In this document: positions 55,009 to 63,797 of the stretch, one piece after another | Layout of the letters: each line of letters opens with the position of its first letter | Numbering within the stretch: the first letter of the stretch is position 1 | Assembly (NCBI RefSeq): GCF_030063205.1 | Contig: NZ_JASISQ010000004.1 | Span: forward strand, 307,567 to 371,566 | Direction of reading: 5' to 3' | Source of the DNA: Arthrobacter antibioticus | GTDB lineage: Bacteria; Actinomycetota; Actinomycetes; Actinomycetales; Micrococcaceae | DNA: 64,000 nt | Translations under genes and position numbers: made by a program | The notes under the pieces: generated by a model | Database searches by the model: none | What the model saw: only the letters and a program-made list of their open reading frames with translations | Told to the model about the DNA's origin: nothing

Positions 55009-56367
55009 CTACAGCCCGAGGATGCTGGTGGCGATCAGGAAGTAAATGATCAACCCGGCCGCATCGACAAACGTGGAAATGAACGGGTTGGAAAACACTG
55101 CCGGATCGGCCCTGACAGCCTTGCCTAGGAGCGGCATCAACCCGCCGATGCTAGCGGCCATGGTGCACACACCCAACAACGTCAGCCCAATGACCAAGCC
55201 CATCGGCACAGTGAACACCAATGAGGCGATCGCAAAGCCCAAGGAGCCGAGGAGCAGTCCCAGAAACGCCCCCACACGCACCTCGCGGGCAAAGACTTTC
55301 AGGAAATCCCGGGGACGGACATCGCCCAACGCCAGTGCACGCGTAATGGTTGTGGCCGCCTGGTTGCCGGTGTTACCGCCAGTCCCTATCAGCAAAGGGA
55401 TAAACAGTGAGAGCACAACCTGTTGTTCAAGAGTCGCTTCAAAGGCGCCTATGACCTGCACCGTCAGCGTGGCACCCACCGCCAGCACCAGAAGCCACAC
55501 CACCCTGGCGCGGACAATATTAGAGACCGGGGTGGCCAAATATGGGCGACGCAACGGTTCGGTGCCACCGGAGCGGGCCGCATCTTCGGTTTCTGCATCC
55601 TCAAGGATCTGCAGGGCGTCATCCACTGTCAGAATGCCCACTAGACGGTCCTCGGCGTCAACAATGGGCAGCACCAGGACCTTGGCATCGGCGCAGTAAC
55701 GTGCGGCTTCTTCGGCGCTTTGCGTGGCTGGGAAGCTCAAGGGCTTCTTCATGATTTCCGCTACAAGCGCCGAGTCATCGGCCCGTAAAACGTCACGCAG
55801 GGAGAGCACACCAACCAGGTGCCGGCCGGTGTCGGTGACAGGAATGGTGTAGACACTTTCAGCGTCATCGAGATGCGAGCGTACCCGGGCAAAGGTTTCG
55901 CGGATGTTCAGTTGCGGGTGCGTTGTCACAAATTCAGGTGACATGTAGCGCCCAACGGCTCCCTGCGCGTAGCCAAGCACTGTGCTTGTCAGTGCACGTT
56001 GCCTCTCATCCAGCCCTAAAATTAGCCGGTTGGCAACCGATGCCGGGAGTTCATCGATCAACGCCACACGGTCATCCGGGCTCAGCTCGGCGAAAACTTC
56101 AGCAACGTCCGCTTCCTGGAGCCCGGCTACTAAATCTGCCTGAAGCGCGGCGTCAAGGCGCTCAAAAATCTCGATCGCACGGCCCTTGGGTAGGGTACGG
56201 TAGGCCACTGCCCGCTCCACGGTGTTTAGCCGTTCCAACTGATCCAGTGTCTCGTTGACGTTCAACGGCAACAACGCCTGCGAGACGGCGGCCAGGTCAT
56301 GGGCGCCCAAGGCACGGCTGAGCAGATCGGCGCTGTCGTCAAACGTCTGGACGGGGTATTTAATCAT
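55009..56367 (-). CDS. mgtE: Magnesium transporter
   Basis: Mg2+ channel/transporter of 452 residues. The N-terminal superhelical MgtE_N domain (about 1-130) includes LSPDDRVALIDELPASVANRL. Two CBS domains follow (about 135-260; YTIPVTDTGRHLVGVLSLRDVL and LPIVDAEDRLVGILTVDDAL). Five membrane helices start near 285, with the pore segment GTGGNTGNQAATTITRALALGD. The intracellular domains gate the pore by binding Mg2+. A long structured leader precedes the start, so RNA-level control is possible as well. Confidence 0.94.
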   Translation of the reverse strand: MIKYPVQTFDDSADLLSRALGAHDLAAVSQALLPLNVNETLDQLERLNTVERAVAYRTLPKGRAIEIFERLDAALQADLVAGLQEADVAEVFAELSPDDRVALIDELPASVANRLILGLDERQRALTSTVLGYAQGAVGRYMSPEFVTTHPQLNIRETFARVRSHLDDAESVYTIPVTDTGRHLVGVLSLRDVLRADDSALVAEIMKKPLSFPATQSAEEAARYCADAKVLVLPIVDAEDRLVGILTVDDALQILEDAETEDAARSGGTEPLRRPYLATPVSNIVRARVVWLLVLAVGATLTVQVIGAFEATLEQQVVLSLFIPLLIGTGGNTGNQAATTITRALALGDVRPRDFLKVFAREVRVGAFLGLLLGSLGFAIASLVFTVPMGLVIGLTLLGVCTMAASIGGLMPLLGKAVRADPAVFSNPFISTFVDAAGLIIYFLIATSILGL

Positions 56368-56402
56368 TGTCCGGTTCCCTCCGGTGAGTGCATCCGTTCT
56401 CT

Positions 56403-56476
56403 AGCCTCAGCGGAAACCGCGGCGCGCTGAAAGGACGTCTGCAAAGAATTGTGTGGTGGTGTGGTGCGCTGAGGCT
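56403..56476 (-). promoter_or_regulatory. mgtE 5' leader with alternative pairings
   Basis: AGCCTCAGCG (56403-56412) and CGCTGAGGCT (56467-56476) form a perfect 10-bp long-range stem 35 bases upstream of mgtE. The TCAGCG part of the first arm can instead pair with CGCTGA at 56425-56430 to make a short local hairpin. The two forms exclude each other. It does not match the M-box consensus as I remember it. A metal-responsive switch is an inference. Confidence 0.45.
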
Positions 56477-56512
56477 GCTACCGCAAGAACCCATGGCCTA
56501 GAGGGACTACCC

Positions 56513-56531
56513 ACTGAACTAGTAGTTCAGT
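56513..56531. promoter_or_regulatory. 19-bp perfect palindrome
   Basis: ACTGAACT-AGT-AGTTCAGT, with 8-bp arms, lies 146 bases upstream of mgtE and 328 bases upstream of the polyketide synthase gene. It fits a dimeric repressor site. No regulator gene is adjacent to identify the protein. Confidence 0.5.
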
Positions 56532-56858
56532 TAACTCGTGCACCTTCTCAGCAATGACCTAGAACACGAAAAATTACCGTGGGTCATCACGATGTTTAAG
56601 GATTATGAGGGGCTTTTTCCCACTGGCGAAAGCGAGGCTCGGGCGGTGTGGTAGATCGACTTTGTCCGTCATCCATGAGTCCGGCTCACCTCCAACTATC
56701 TAATGCCCCGTTGGGCGTAGCGCGCGCCCTTGAAAGAGTTTCAGGAGAAATCCGGGCGTCCTTGCAATTCTAGGCCACAGGGATGGTGAACCACGAATCA
56801 CTGGGTGCACCGCCGAACCGGCATTGTGTTCTGTGCTCTCAAACCATAAGAATGGACT
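56532..56858. other. Long region upstream of the type III PKS operon
   Basis: 327 bases with no supported gene. It contains ATGACC/GGTCAT arms around CACG/CGTG (about 56554-56595), a GGGCG/CGCCC hairpin near 56711-56727, and possible -35 TTGTGT (56824-56829) and -10-like TAAGAA (56847-56852) boxes that would start transcription at or next to the ATG at 56859. The promoter assignment is weak. Confidence 0.35.
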
Positions 56859-58160
56859 ATGACGGTCACCTTGAGGTCCCTTGAAATTGCTGTTCCGCCC
56901 ACCATCCTGATCCAGGAGCAGGCCCGGGACGTCTTCGCCAACCAACCGGGGTTGACAAGGCTAGGTCAACGTTTGGTGCGAACATGTTTTGATTCGGCAG
57001 CCATTGACACCCGCCATACGGCGGTGGCTGAGATGAGCTTGGATTCCCACGGCCCTGATCCAATGTTTTACGACGGCGAGACTGGCCTGTTGCTCAACCC
57101 GGGCACCAAGGCTCGCAATGACCTCTTCGCGGAACAAGCTACGGCCCTGTTCATTGAGGCAGCACAGAAAACTGTTGCAGCCTGCCCTGAAATTTCCGCG
57201 GCAGAGATCACCCACGTTGTGACGGTCTCTTGCACGGGCTTCTTCAACCCCGGCCCGGACTACAAGATTGTGCGGGCCCTGGGGCTCAGCCCTGCAACGC
57301 AGCGTTATCACCTAGGCTTCATGGGTTGCTATGCAGCCTTCCCGGCATTGCGAGCCGCTAAGGCGTTTTGCGAGGCCGACCCCAACGCCGTGGTCCTGGT
57401 GGTTTCGGTGGAACTCTGTTCACTGCATGTGCGCACCTCCAATGACCCCGACACCATCATGGGCTCTTCACTATTTGCCGATGGCGCCGCCGGCGCACTT
57501 GTCACGGCTCGCGAGCTGGCGTCTTCTGAGCCTGTTATTGAACTTGATTTCTTTGAGACAGTGCTGACACCTGTGGGAGAAGACTCGATGGCGTGGAACA
57601 TTGGTGACCACGGTTTTGAAATGGTGTTGGATACTTATGTACCCAAAATCATTGACGAGCATATTGTGGGTGCGCTGGAACCCTTACTCGCCCGTGCACC
57701 GGAGTTGGCCGATCTGCCTTACAGCAGCATCAGGCACTGGGCCATCCACCCAGGCGGGCGAAGCATCCTGGATAAGGTAGCAGCAAAACTGGAACTTACG
57801 CACGAACAACTGCTCCCTGCCCGGGAGACGCTGAGAAATTATGGGAACATGAGCAGTGCAACAGTCATGTTCGTCCTTAAATACATCCTGGAGCAGCCGG
57901 CCGAGCAAATGCGCGAAACCATTTGCGGCATGGCCTTTGGCCCGGGCCTGACAGTGGAGACGGGACTCTTTACCAAAGTTGATCCCCGCCTGGCAGTGCT
58001 ACCTGAGTCGGTGCAGCCTGAGATGGTTCAGAACACTGCCGAACAGACGGTGTCCGCGCAATCGGCATCAGCTCAGGAGGAAGCAACCGGATTGGATGCG
58101 GAGTTTACCCCAGGCTCAACACCCGCTGCCCCTGCAGCGGTTCCGGCAAATCATGACTAG
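56859..58160 (+). CDS. Type III polyketide synthase
   Basis: Chalcone-synthase-fold enzyme that extends an acyl-CoA starter with malonyl-CoA and cyclises it. The catalytic triad is complete: Cys157 in GFMGCYAAFP, His297 in WAIHPGG and Asn330 in NYGNMSSATV. GMAFGPGLTVETGLF is the C-terminal signature. Residues beyond about 385 are an Ala/Thr/Pro/Glu-rich tail not needed for the fold. No ribosome site precedes the ATG. The stop overlaps the methyltransferase start by 8 bases. With that gene and the monooxygenase it matches the srsABC layout of Streptomyces griseus, suggesting an alkylresorcinol or alkylpyrone product. Confidence 0.92.
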   Translation: MTVTLRSLEIAVPPTILIQEQARDVFANQPGLTRLGQRLVRTCFDSAAIDTRHTAVAEMSLDSHGPDPMFYDGETGLLLNPGTKARNDLFAEQATALFIEAAQKTVAACPEISAAEITHVVTVSCTGFFNPGPDYKIVRALGLSPATQRYHLGFMGCYAAFPALRAAKAFCEADPNAVVLVVSVELCSLHVRTSNDPDTIMGSSLFADGAAGALVTARELASSEPVIELDFFETVLTPVGEDSMAWNIGDHGFEMVLDTYVPKIIDEHIVGALEPLLARAPELADLPYSSIRHWAIHPGGRSILDKVAAKLELTHEQLLPARETLRNYGNMSSATVMFVLKYILEQPAEQMRETICGMAFGPGLTVETGLFTKVDPRLAVLPESVQPEMVQNTAEQTVSAQSASAQEEATGLDAEFTPGSTPAAPAAVPANHD

Positions 58161-58947
58161 CATCCCTCCTGAGCCTGGGCAGTCTTACAGTCGGCAGATT
58201 CCTGGCCGACAGCACCGTTTTTTAGCCGCCAGGGACGAGCATGCACTTGAGGAAATGGACAAGCCTGATTGCGATCCTGGTGCACTGACCCGCACCTACG
58301 CTCAGTTTCCGCTGATTAATAGTGTTGTTTCTCGCTGGCACGGGGTTTACAAACAACACATCAGAGCGCTGCTTTCACCGTGGCACCCCACAACTCTTTT
58401 GGACATTGGCTGCGGGGGCGGAGACATTGCCGGCGCCCTTGTCCGTTGGGCGGCACGCGACGGGCTGCAGCTGCACATCACGGCCATCGATCCCGACGCA
58501 CGGGCCATTGACTTCGCCCGGGCCAACGTTGCCAACCAGCCAGCAGATACGGAGCCGGTAGGTAACCAGAGCGTGAGTTTCCGGCGCGTTCACAGCAGCG
58601 AGTTGGTTGCTGATGGTGCGGTGTTTGATTTCGTTATTTCCAACCACATGATCCACCACCTCACCCGAGCCGAGTTGCAGGGTTTGCTGACTGATTCTGC
58701 CGTTTTGGCGAGGCAGGCGGTGATCCATAGCGACATTGTCCGCAGTCCACTGGCCTACGCAGCCTTCTCACTAGCCACGCTGCCGTTCTTCCCCGGGTCT
58801 TTCATCCGGCGTGACGGGCTGACCTCCATTAGGCGCAGTTACACCGGTTCCGAAATGCGCGCCGTCCTGCCGCCGGGATGGCGGGTCAAGACGGCTTTTC
58901 CGTACCGTATTTTAATGCTTTACTCTCCCGTTGCTGCGCATGTTTGA
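58153..58947 (+). CDS. Class I SAM-dependent methyltransferase of the type III PKS operon
   Basis: 264 residues. Motif I is LLDIGCGGGDIAGAL, motif II is ITAIDPDARAIDFAR, and a VFDFVISNHMIHHL segment is motif IV-like. The N-terminal 75 residues (FLAARDEHALEEMDKP, ALTRTYAQFPLINSVVSRW) resemble those of methyltransferases encoded beside actinobacterial type III PKS genes. The ATG at 58153 lies inside the PKS stop region, and its stop overlaps the monooxygenase start, so all three genes are coupled. It probably O- or C-methylates the polyketide. SrsB of S. griseus does this step, though from another methyltransferase class. Confidence 0.85.
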   Translation: MTSIPPEPGQSYSRQIPGRQHRFLAARDEHALEEMDKPDCDPGALTRTYAQFPLINSVVSRWHGVYKQHIRALLSPWHPTTLLDIGCGGGDIAGALVRWAARDGLQLHITAIDPDARAIDFARANVANQPADTEPVGNQSVSFRRVHSSELVADGAVFDFVISNHMIHHLTRAELQGLLTDSAVLARQAVIHSDIVRSPLAYAAFSLATLPFFPGSFIRRDGLTSIRRSYTGSEMRAVLPPGWRVKTAFPYRILMLYSPVAAHV

Positions 58948-60094
58948 TGTTGTGATTGTGGGGGCTGGCCCCATCGGGTTGTACCTGGGCGTGCTGCTGT
59001 TGCAGGAGGGGCATAGTGTGCGGATTCTGGAGCAGCGCAACGAACCCAGCCTGCATTCACGGGCCATAGGCATCCACCCGCCAGCACTTGCCGCCTTGGA
59101 CCAGGCCCAGGTGGCGTCGGCAATGCTGGCCGAGGGCGTGCGCATCCCGGCAGGAATTGCCCGAAGCGGCGGGCACCAGGTGGCGCGGCTTTCTTTCGGA
59201 GAGGCGTCCCAGCGATGGCCGTTCGTACTCACGTTGAAACAGGCCCGCACCGAAGCTTTGTTGGAGGCACGGGTCAGGGAACTGGACCCGGCCGCCCTGG
59301 AGCGGGGATTTTGTGTGGATTCCCTGTACGACGCCGGAACTTTCCTCACGCTTACAGGTCACCAGGGCGAGGCGGAAGAGCTGAGATCACACCGGGCCAA
59401 ACTTGTTATTGGCGCTGACGGCGCCTACTCGACTGTCAGGAGGCTACTGGGCATTTCCACTAGCGGCCGTGATTACCCGGACACGTATTTGATGGGAGAT
59501 TTTCCCGACACTGGGACTGATGGCAGTGCCGCTGTGCTGCATTTAGAGCCTGCCGGAATCGTCGAGTCCTTTCCGCTTCCGGAGGGGCTGCGCCGCTGGG
59601 TTCTCCACACCGATTCCTTATTGAAAGATGCAACGGCGGCTGACTTGGCAGCCCTTGTCCAAAAGCGCACCGGGGTTAAGTTGGATCCGCAGGCAAACAG
59701 CATGCTCAGCGCTTTTGGTGTCCGCTTCCGGCTGGCTACTTCCATGGTGGCGGGCCGGGCCGCCCTGGTTGGTGACGCCGCCCATGAAATCAGCCCCATA
59801 GGTGGTCAGGGTATGAATCTGGGATGGCTGGATGCTGCCGCACTGGCGCCCATCATTACGGCTGCACTGCGTGGGCAAAATACTGGATTGTTACTGCAAA
59901 AATATGAGCGGACCCGGCTGGCCGCGGCCCGCAGTGCCGGACGGCAAGCGTGGCTTAACATGGCGCTGGGACGGCCATTGCCGCCGTCGGCCCTGCATCT
60001 TCGACACGCCGGCCTTCAGCCGCTCCTGCGGCTACCGATGTTCCACAAGCTGGTGGTTCGCCGCTTCACCATGCACGGTTTCAGCCTGAACTGA
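58940..60094 (+). CDS. FAD-dependent aromatic monooxygenase of the type III PKS operon
   Basis: Group A flavin hydroxylase of 384 residues. The Rossmann motif is VVIVGAGPIGLYLG, the DG region is VIGADGAYSTVRRLLG, and the second FAD motif is ALVGDAAHEISPIGGQGMN (19 residues). The ATG at 58940 was chosen; a TTG three codons upstream is in frame. It shares 8 bases with the methyltransferase. Expected to hydroxylate the methylated resorcinol to a hydroquinone/quinone, as SrsC does in S. griseus; this is inferred. The last 63 bases overlap the 3' end of the convergent YibE/F gene. Confidence 0.87.
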   Translation: MFDVVIVGAGPIGLYLGVLLLQEGHSVRILEQRNEPSLHSRAIGIHPPALAALDQAQVASAMLAEGVRIPAGIARSGGHQVARLSFGEASQRWPFVLTLKQARTEALLEARVRELDPAALERGFCVDSLYDAGTFLTLTGHQGEAEELRSHRAKLVIGADGAYSTVRRLLGISTSGRDYPDTYLMGDFPDTGTDGSAAVLHLEPAGIVESFPLPEGLRRWVLHTDSLLKDATAADLAALVQKRTGVKLDPQANSMLSAFGVRFRLATSMVAGRAALVGDAAHEISPIGGQGMNLGWLDAAALAPIITAALRGQNTGLLLQKYERTRLAAARSAGRQAWLNMALGRPLPPSALHLRHAGLQPLLRLPMFHKLVVRRFTMHGFSLN

Positions 60095-61345
60095 CGGCGC
60101 AACCGCAATAGCCGCGGGACGCCCCGTTGCCTTCACAACGGCAACCGCAACCGCCGTCGTGACCGGTATGGCCAGCACTAATCCGATGGAACCAACTAAA
60201 ATCCGCACGATCTCCTCCGCTAACTCCACACCTGTCAGGGCGCCGAGCAACGGCTGATCGTAGAGCGAGACCATCAGCAGCACCGGCAACGCACTGCCGG
60301 CGTAGGCGAAGGCGATCGTGTAGACGGTTGAGGCAATGTGATCGCGGCCAATGCGCATGGCGGAGGTGAACAAATCCCTGGTGCTGGTGTGCGGGGCCAG
60401 TTCATACATCTCCCAGACGGCCGAAGACTGCGTGATGGTCACGTCATTGAGCACTCCCAGACCCGAAATGACCAGCCCACACAAGATCATTCCCGACAGG
60501 GACATGCCTTCAGTCATATTCAACAACTGGTACGCATTGTGTCCGGAAGTTCCCGTCAAGGCGGCAGCGTCCACTGCCCAGGCTGCCAGCCCGGCAGTCA
60601 CACCCAAACCAAACAGGGTGCCCAATAACGCGGTGGACGTCCGGGCGGAAAAACCATGAGCAAAATACAGGACACCAAACATGATGGCGGAGGATCCCAC
60701 CAGGGCTACCCAAAGAGGCGACTGTCCCTGGGCTAAAGCTGGCAAAACAAACCACGCCAGCACACCAAACGCGCCAACAAGCCCCACCATGGCCCGCAAC
60801 CCGCGCCACCTGGCCACCGCAACAACCACAACCGCGTACAGCAGCGCCAACAGTCCCATGGGCACTGTGCGCACAAAGTCCATAAACACATAGGTTGGCC
60901 CCACATGATCGGCTCCGGTAATAGCTGCCAACCCGGAGAGGTTCAAATAGCTGATGGTGTCCCCAGCATCGACCCCACCTGCTTGGACAATGTCGGGGCC
61001 GACCAACACGGGAACCTCGCCAAGACCCTTCACAACGGTGTAGGCAATGAAGCAGCTACTGCCCGGATTCCCGCTTGAGCTCACCGCACAGTCTTCAGTC
61101 GCCGTGCGCTGCACCGTCCCGGAGTCAATACTGGCCCCCGGCGCGGCAGAATAAGGGCTGTTCACCGAAGGCGGCGCAGTGTCAGCGCCAGGGAACATCA
61201 GGACCATGGCAACGGCAGTCAAAAGCGCAAGGGGGCCTAAAATCCAGCTCAGTAACACCACGGCCCGGCGCCGCGCCGCCTTGCGGCGGCGCAGCTCCGG
61301 ACGTGTCAGTCCCGTTTCATCAACTGGCCCGTGTGAATGGCCCAT
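60032..61345 (-). CDS. YibE/F-family membrane protein
   Basis: 437 residues. A basic N-terminus is followed by a signal-anchor (about 29-50), an extracellular part with SYLNLSGLAAITGADHVGPT, then seven or eight membrane helices with the family blocks GSSAIMFGVLYFAHGFS, GLGVLNDVTITQSSAVWEM and TIAFAYAGSALPVLLM. The family is widespread in Firmicutes and actinobacteria and uncharacterised; a transport role is generally supposed. The C-terminal 20 residues are encoded opposite the end of the monooxygenase gene. Confidence 0.86.
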   Translation of the reverse strand: MGHSHGPVDETGLTRPELRRRKAARRRAVVLLSWILGPLALLTAVAMVLMFPGADTAPPSVNSPYSAAPGASIDSGTVQRTATEDCAVSSSGNPGSSCFIAYTVVKGLGEVPVLVGPDIVQAGGVDAGDTISYLNLSGLAAITGADHVGPTYVFMDFVRTVPMGLLALLYAVVVVAVARWRGLRAMVGLVGAFGVLAWFVLPALAQGQSPLWVALVGSSAIMFGVLYFAHGFSARTSTALLGTLFGLGVTAGLAAWAVDAAALTGTSGHNAYQLLNMTEGMSLSGMILCGLVISGLGVLNDVTITQSSAVWEMYELAPHTSTRDLFTSAMRIGRDHIASTVYTIAFAYAGSALPVLLMVSLYDQPLLGALTGVELAEEIVRILVGSIGLVLAIPVTTAVAVAVVKATGRPAAIAVAPSVQAETVHGEAANHQLVEHR

Positions 61346-61368
61346 GGGCGCTCAGCAATCCTTCAATA

Positions 61369-61409
61369 GGTGCGGTGGAGGTGTCATTATCTCCAATGTC
61401 AACGGAGGT
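61369..61409. repeat. Second dispersed intergenic repeat, copy 2
   Basis: Contains GAGGTGTCATTATCTCCAAT followed by GTCAACGGAGGT and preceded by GGTGCGGTG. It matches 25713-25749 apart from two short indels and one base change. It lies in the gap between the YibE/F start and the end of a GNAT gene, 10 bases downstream of the latter's stop. Confidence 0.75.
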
Positions 61410-61419
61410 TGGGTGGCTG

Positions 61420-62409
61420 CTACTCCCCCAGGACCAGCGTTTCGCTTCCGCGCACCTTGGCAGCATTCACAGCAATCATCGGGTTGATCACGGCCGAGAG
61501 TGCCTCCATGGAATCGTCAAGCTCCACCAGTACGGGGTATTGGTGGGTGATCAAGGCCAGCAGGTCATAGACGGCCTGGACAGCCTCCTCGTGTTCCAGC
61601 GTTGGCTCAACACCAAGAAAAACCTCGGAGGCAGCAGCAGCCACCTCTTCAGAAGTAGCGATGCTGCCTTGCGAGTAGCTAAGCGCAAATGCCTGGATCT
61701 TACCCTTCTTGCTGGGCGCCACGTCGGTGCCAAAGGCGCTGGCCGGCTCCGCCCGCAGCACCAGAGCGCCATGGGCACCTGTGAGGTCATCCAAGAACAT
61801 CCGCTGCACAACACCTGGACTAAGCGGTCCGGTGGGATCCCAACGGTTCACGGACTCGTAGTAACGGCCCACAATGTCAGTTAGTTCCACCGAACCCGTC
61901 GCCAGATCCTGCACGCGAGCAGTGGCTTCTTCCTCGGTACCCTCACCAAACATAGGCAGCTTCAATGCCCCTGGGCCAACCTCCACCACACGGTTTCGCT
62001 GCAGAACAGCGAACCCCATCGCCTCGGCAAACCCCGCGCCGGTTGTGCCGGGTGCAACTTTGGTGCGCAACGCCGCTGTACCGACCAATCCACCAGCACG
62101 CGCGCCGTCAACTTCACGGCGCAACATGGTTAGCAAAGTTCCACCCACGCCAGCACGGCGGTGGTCCTTGGCAACTTCCACGAACGCCCACAAGCGGGCC
62201 GGGTGAAGCTTGGTTGAATAAACAACGCCCGCCGCAACAGGGATACCCTGATCCTCGGCAACTATGGTGCGTCGCCACGGGTTTTTATCCTGCTCCGGTG
62301 CCAGCGCGGCACGGAACGCCCCGGCTGGGGCGGATTCGGCGTCACCCCACAGCTGCCGAAGCGTTAGATCGTCGCCATCCTGCCAGGTCCGGTATGTCAG
62401 TTCAGCCAC
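61420..62409 (-). CDS. GNAT-family acetyltransferase, two-domain
   Basis: 329 residues. The N-terminal GNAT domain (about 1-160) has the acetyl-CoA loop in VEVAKDHRRAGVGGTLL (R-R-A-G-V-G-G) and the closing EAMGFAVLQRNR strand. The C-terminal half (about 165-329) is a degenerate second GNAT-like domain without a visible CoA loop, a layout common in actinobacteria. It starts 2 bases after the glyS stop, so it is cotranscribed with glycyl-tRNA synthetase. Substrate unknown. Confidence 0.82.
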   Translation of the reverse strand: MAELTYRTWQDGDDLTLRQLWGDAESAPAGAFRAALAPEQDKNPWRRTIVAEDQGIPVAAGVVYSTKLHPARLWAFVEVAKDHRRAGVGGTLLTMLRREVDGARAGGLVGTAALRTKVAPGTTGAGFAEAMGFAVLQRNRVVEVGPGALKLPMFGEGTEEEATARVQDLATGSVELTDIVGRYYESVNRWDPTGPLSPGVVQRMFLDDLTGAHGALVLRAEPASAFGTDVAPSKKGKIQAFALSYSQGSIATSEEVAAAASEVFLGVEPTLEHEEAVQAVYDLLALITHQYPVLVELDDSMEALSAVINPMIAVNAAKVRGSETLVLGE

Positions 62410-62411
62410 GC

Positions 62412-63797
62412 CTAGGCACCCAAAAGTCGTGTTGCCAGGTACGCCTGCACCTGATCCAGGGGTACGCGCTCCTGGCTCATGGTGTCGCGTTCGCGGATGG
62501 TTACGGCGTTGTCCTCAAGAGTTTCAAAATCCACTGTGATGCAGAACGGCGTTCCAATTTCATCCTGACGGCGATAGCGGCGGCCAATTGCCCCGGCATC
62601 ATCGAACTCGATGTTCCAATGCTTGCGCAAAGTATTGGCGAGTTCCTTGGCCTTCGGGGACAAGTCCTCGTTGCGGCTCAACGGCAGGACCGCAGCCTTG
62701 ACGGGAGCCAGTCGCGGATCCAGCTTCAGGACCGTGCGCTTGTCCACGCCACCCTTGGCGTTGGGTGCCTCATCTTCGGTAAAAGCATCCATCAAAAAAG
62801 CCATCATGGAACGGGTCAGACCGAAAGAGGGCTCAATGACGTACGGTGTGAAGCGCTCACCGGTGGCCTGGTTGAAGTAACTCAAATCAGTTCCGGAACC
62901 CTTGGTATGTGAATTCAGATCGTAGTCTGTTCGGTTGGCAACACCCATGAGCTCGCCCCACTCCGAGCCCTTGAAGCCAAACTTGTATTCAAAGTCGATC
63001 GTTGCTGCGGAGTAGTGGGCGCGTTCACCGTCGGGGACGTCAAAGCGGCGCATATTATCCGGATCAATACCCAGGTCAACGAACCAGCTCCAGCACAGTT
63101 CAACCCACTCGTTGAACCACTGCTCAGCGTCCTCGCCGGGCACAAAGAATTCAATTTCCATCTGCTCAAACTCACGTGTGCGGAAAATGAAGTTTCCCGG
63201 CGTGATCTCATTGCGGAAAGCCTTCCCGATCTGGCCAATACCAAACGGGGGCTTCTTGCGAGAGGTGGTCAGGACGTTGTTGAAGTTCACAAAGATGCCC
63301 TGAGCAGTTTCGGGGCGCATGTATGTCATGCCGGCGGCGTTGTCGACCGGGCCCAAGAAGGTCTTCATGAGCCCTGAGAATAGTTGCGGTTCGGTCCACT
63401 GTCCCTTGGTGCCACAATCGGGGCACACGATGTCATCCATGCCGTTTTCCGGTTCGCGGTTCTTCTTCGCCGTGAACGCCTCAATGAGGTGGTCTTGGCG
63501 GTGGCGTTTGTGGCACTGGGTACACTCAACCAGCGGGTCGGTGAACGTGGCAACGTGGCCCGAGGCTTCCCAAACAGCCTTGGGCAAGATGATGGAAGAA
63601 TCCAAACCCACCATGTCCTCGCGACCGCGGACAAATGCCTGCCACCATTCGCGCTTGATGTTTTCTTTCAGCTCAACACCCAGGGGGCCATAATCCCAGG
63701 CGGAGCGTGAGCCGCCGTAAATCTCACCGGCTTGAAAAACAAAGCCGCGACGTTTCGCGAGGGAAATGACCTGATCTAGCTTGGATTGGGGCGCCAC
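62412..63797 (-). CDS. glyS: Glycyl-tRNA synthetase, homodimeric type (GTG start)
   Basis: Class II synthetase charging tRNA(Gly), 461 residues as usual for the alpha-2 form. [14 protein letters not shown] and [12 protein letters not shown] are at the N-terminus, a zinc-type CTQCHKRH...CPDCG pair lies in the insertion, motif 2 is the [21 protein letters not shown] region ([10 protein letters not shown] and RTREFEQME), motif 3 is [13 protein letters not shown], and the anticodon domain is C-terminal. TAGGAG lies six bases before the GTG. First gene of an operon with the GNAT gene. Confidence 0.96.
   Translation of the reverse strand: MAPQSKLDQVISLAKRRGFVFQAGEIYGGSRSAWDYGPLGVELKENIKREWWQAFVRGREDMVGLDSSIILPKAVWEASGHVATFTDPLVECTQCHKRHRQDHLIEAFTAKKNREPENGMDDIVCPDCGTKGQWTEPQLFSGLMKTFLGPVDNAAGMTYMRPETAQGIFVNFNNVLTTSRKKPPFGIGQIGKAFRNEITPGNFIFRTREFEQMEIEFFVPGEDAEQWFNEWVELCWSWFVDLGIDPDNMRRFDVPDGERAHYSAATIDFEYKFGFKGSEWGELMGVANRTDYDLNSHTKGSGTDLSYFNQATGERFTPYVIEPSFGLTRSMMAFLMDAFTEDEAPNAKGGVDKRTVLKLDPRLAPVKAAVLPLSRNEDLSPKAKELANTLRKHWNIEFDDAGAIGRRYRRQDEIGTPFCITVDFETLEDNAVTIRERDTMSQERVPLDQVQAYLATRLLGA

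Noticed and set aside
56368..56531. M-box (Mg2+) riboswitch upstream of mgtE
   Set aside because: The leader lacks the conserved M-box core as I remember it; kept instead as an unclassified structured leader.
56700..56945. Minus-strand 81-codon frame upstream of the PKS
   Set aside because: Overlaps the well-supported PKS start and has no ribosome site or recognisable domain.
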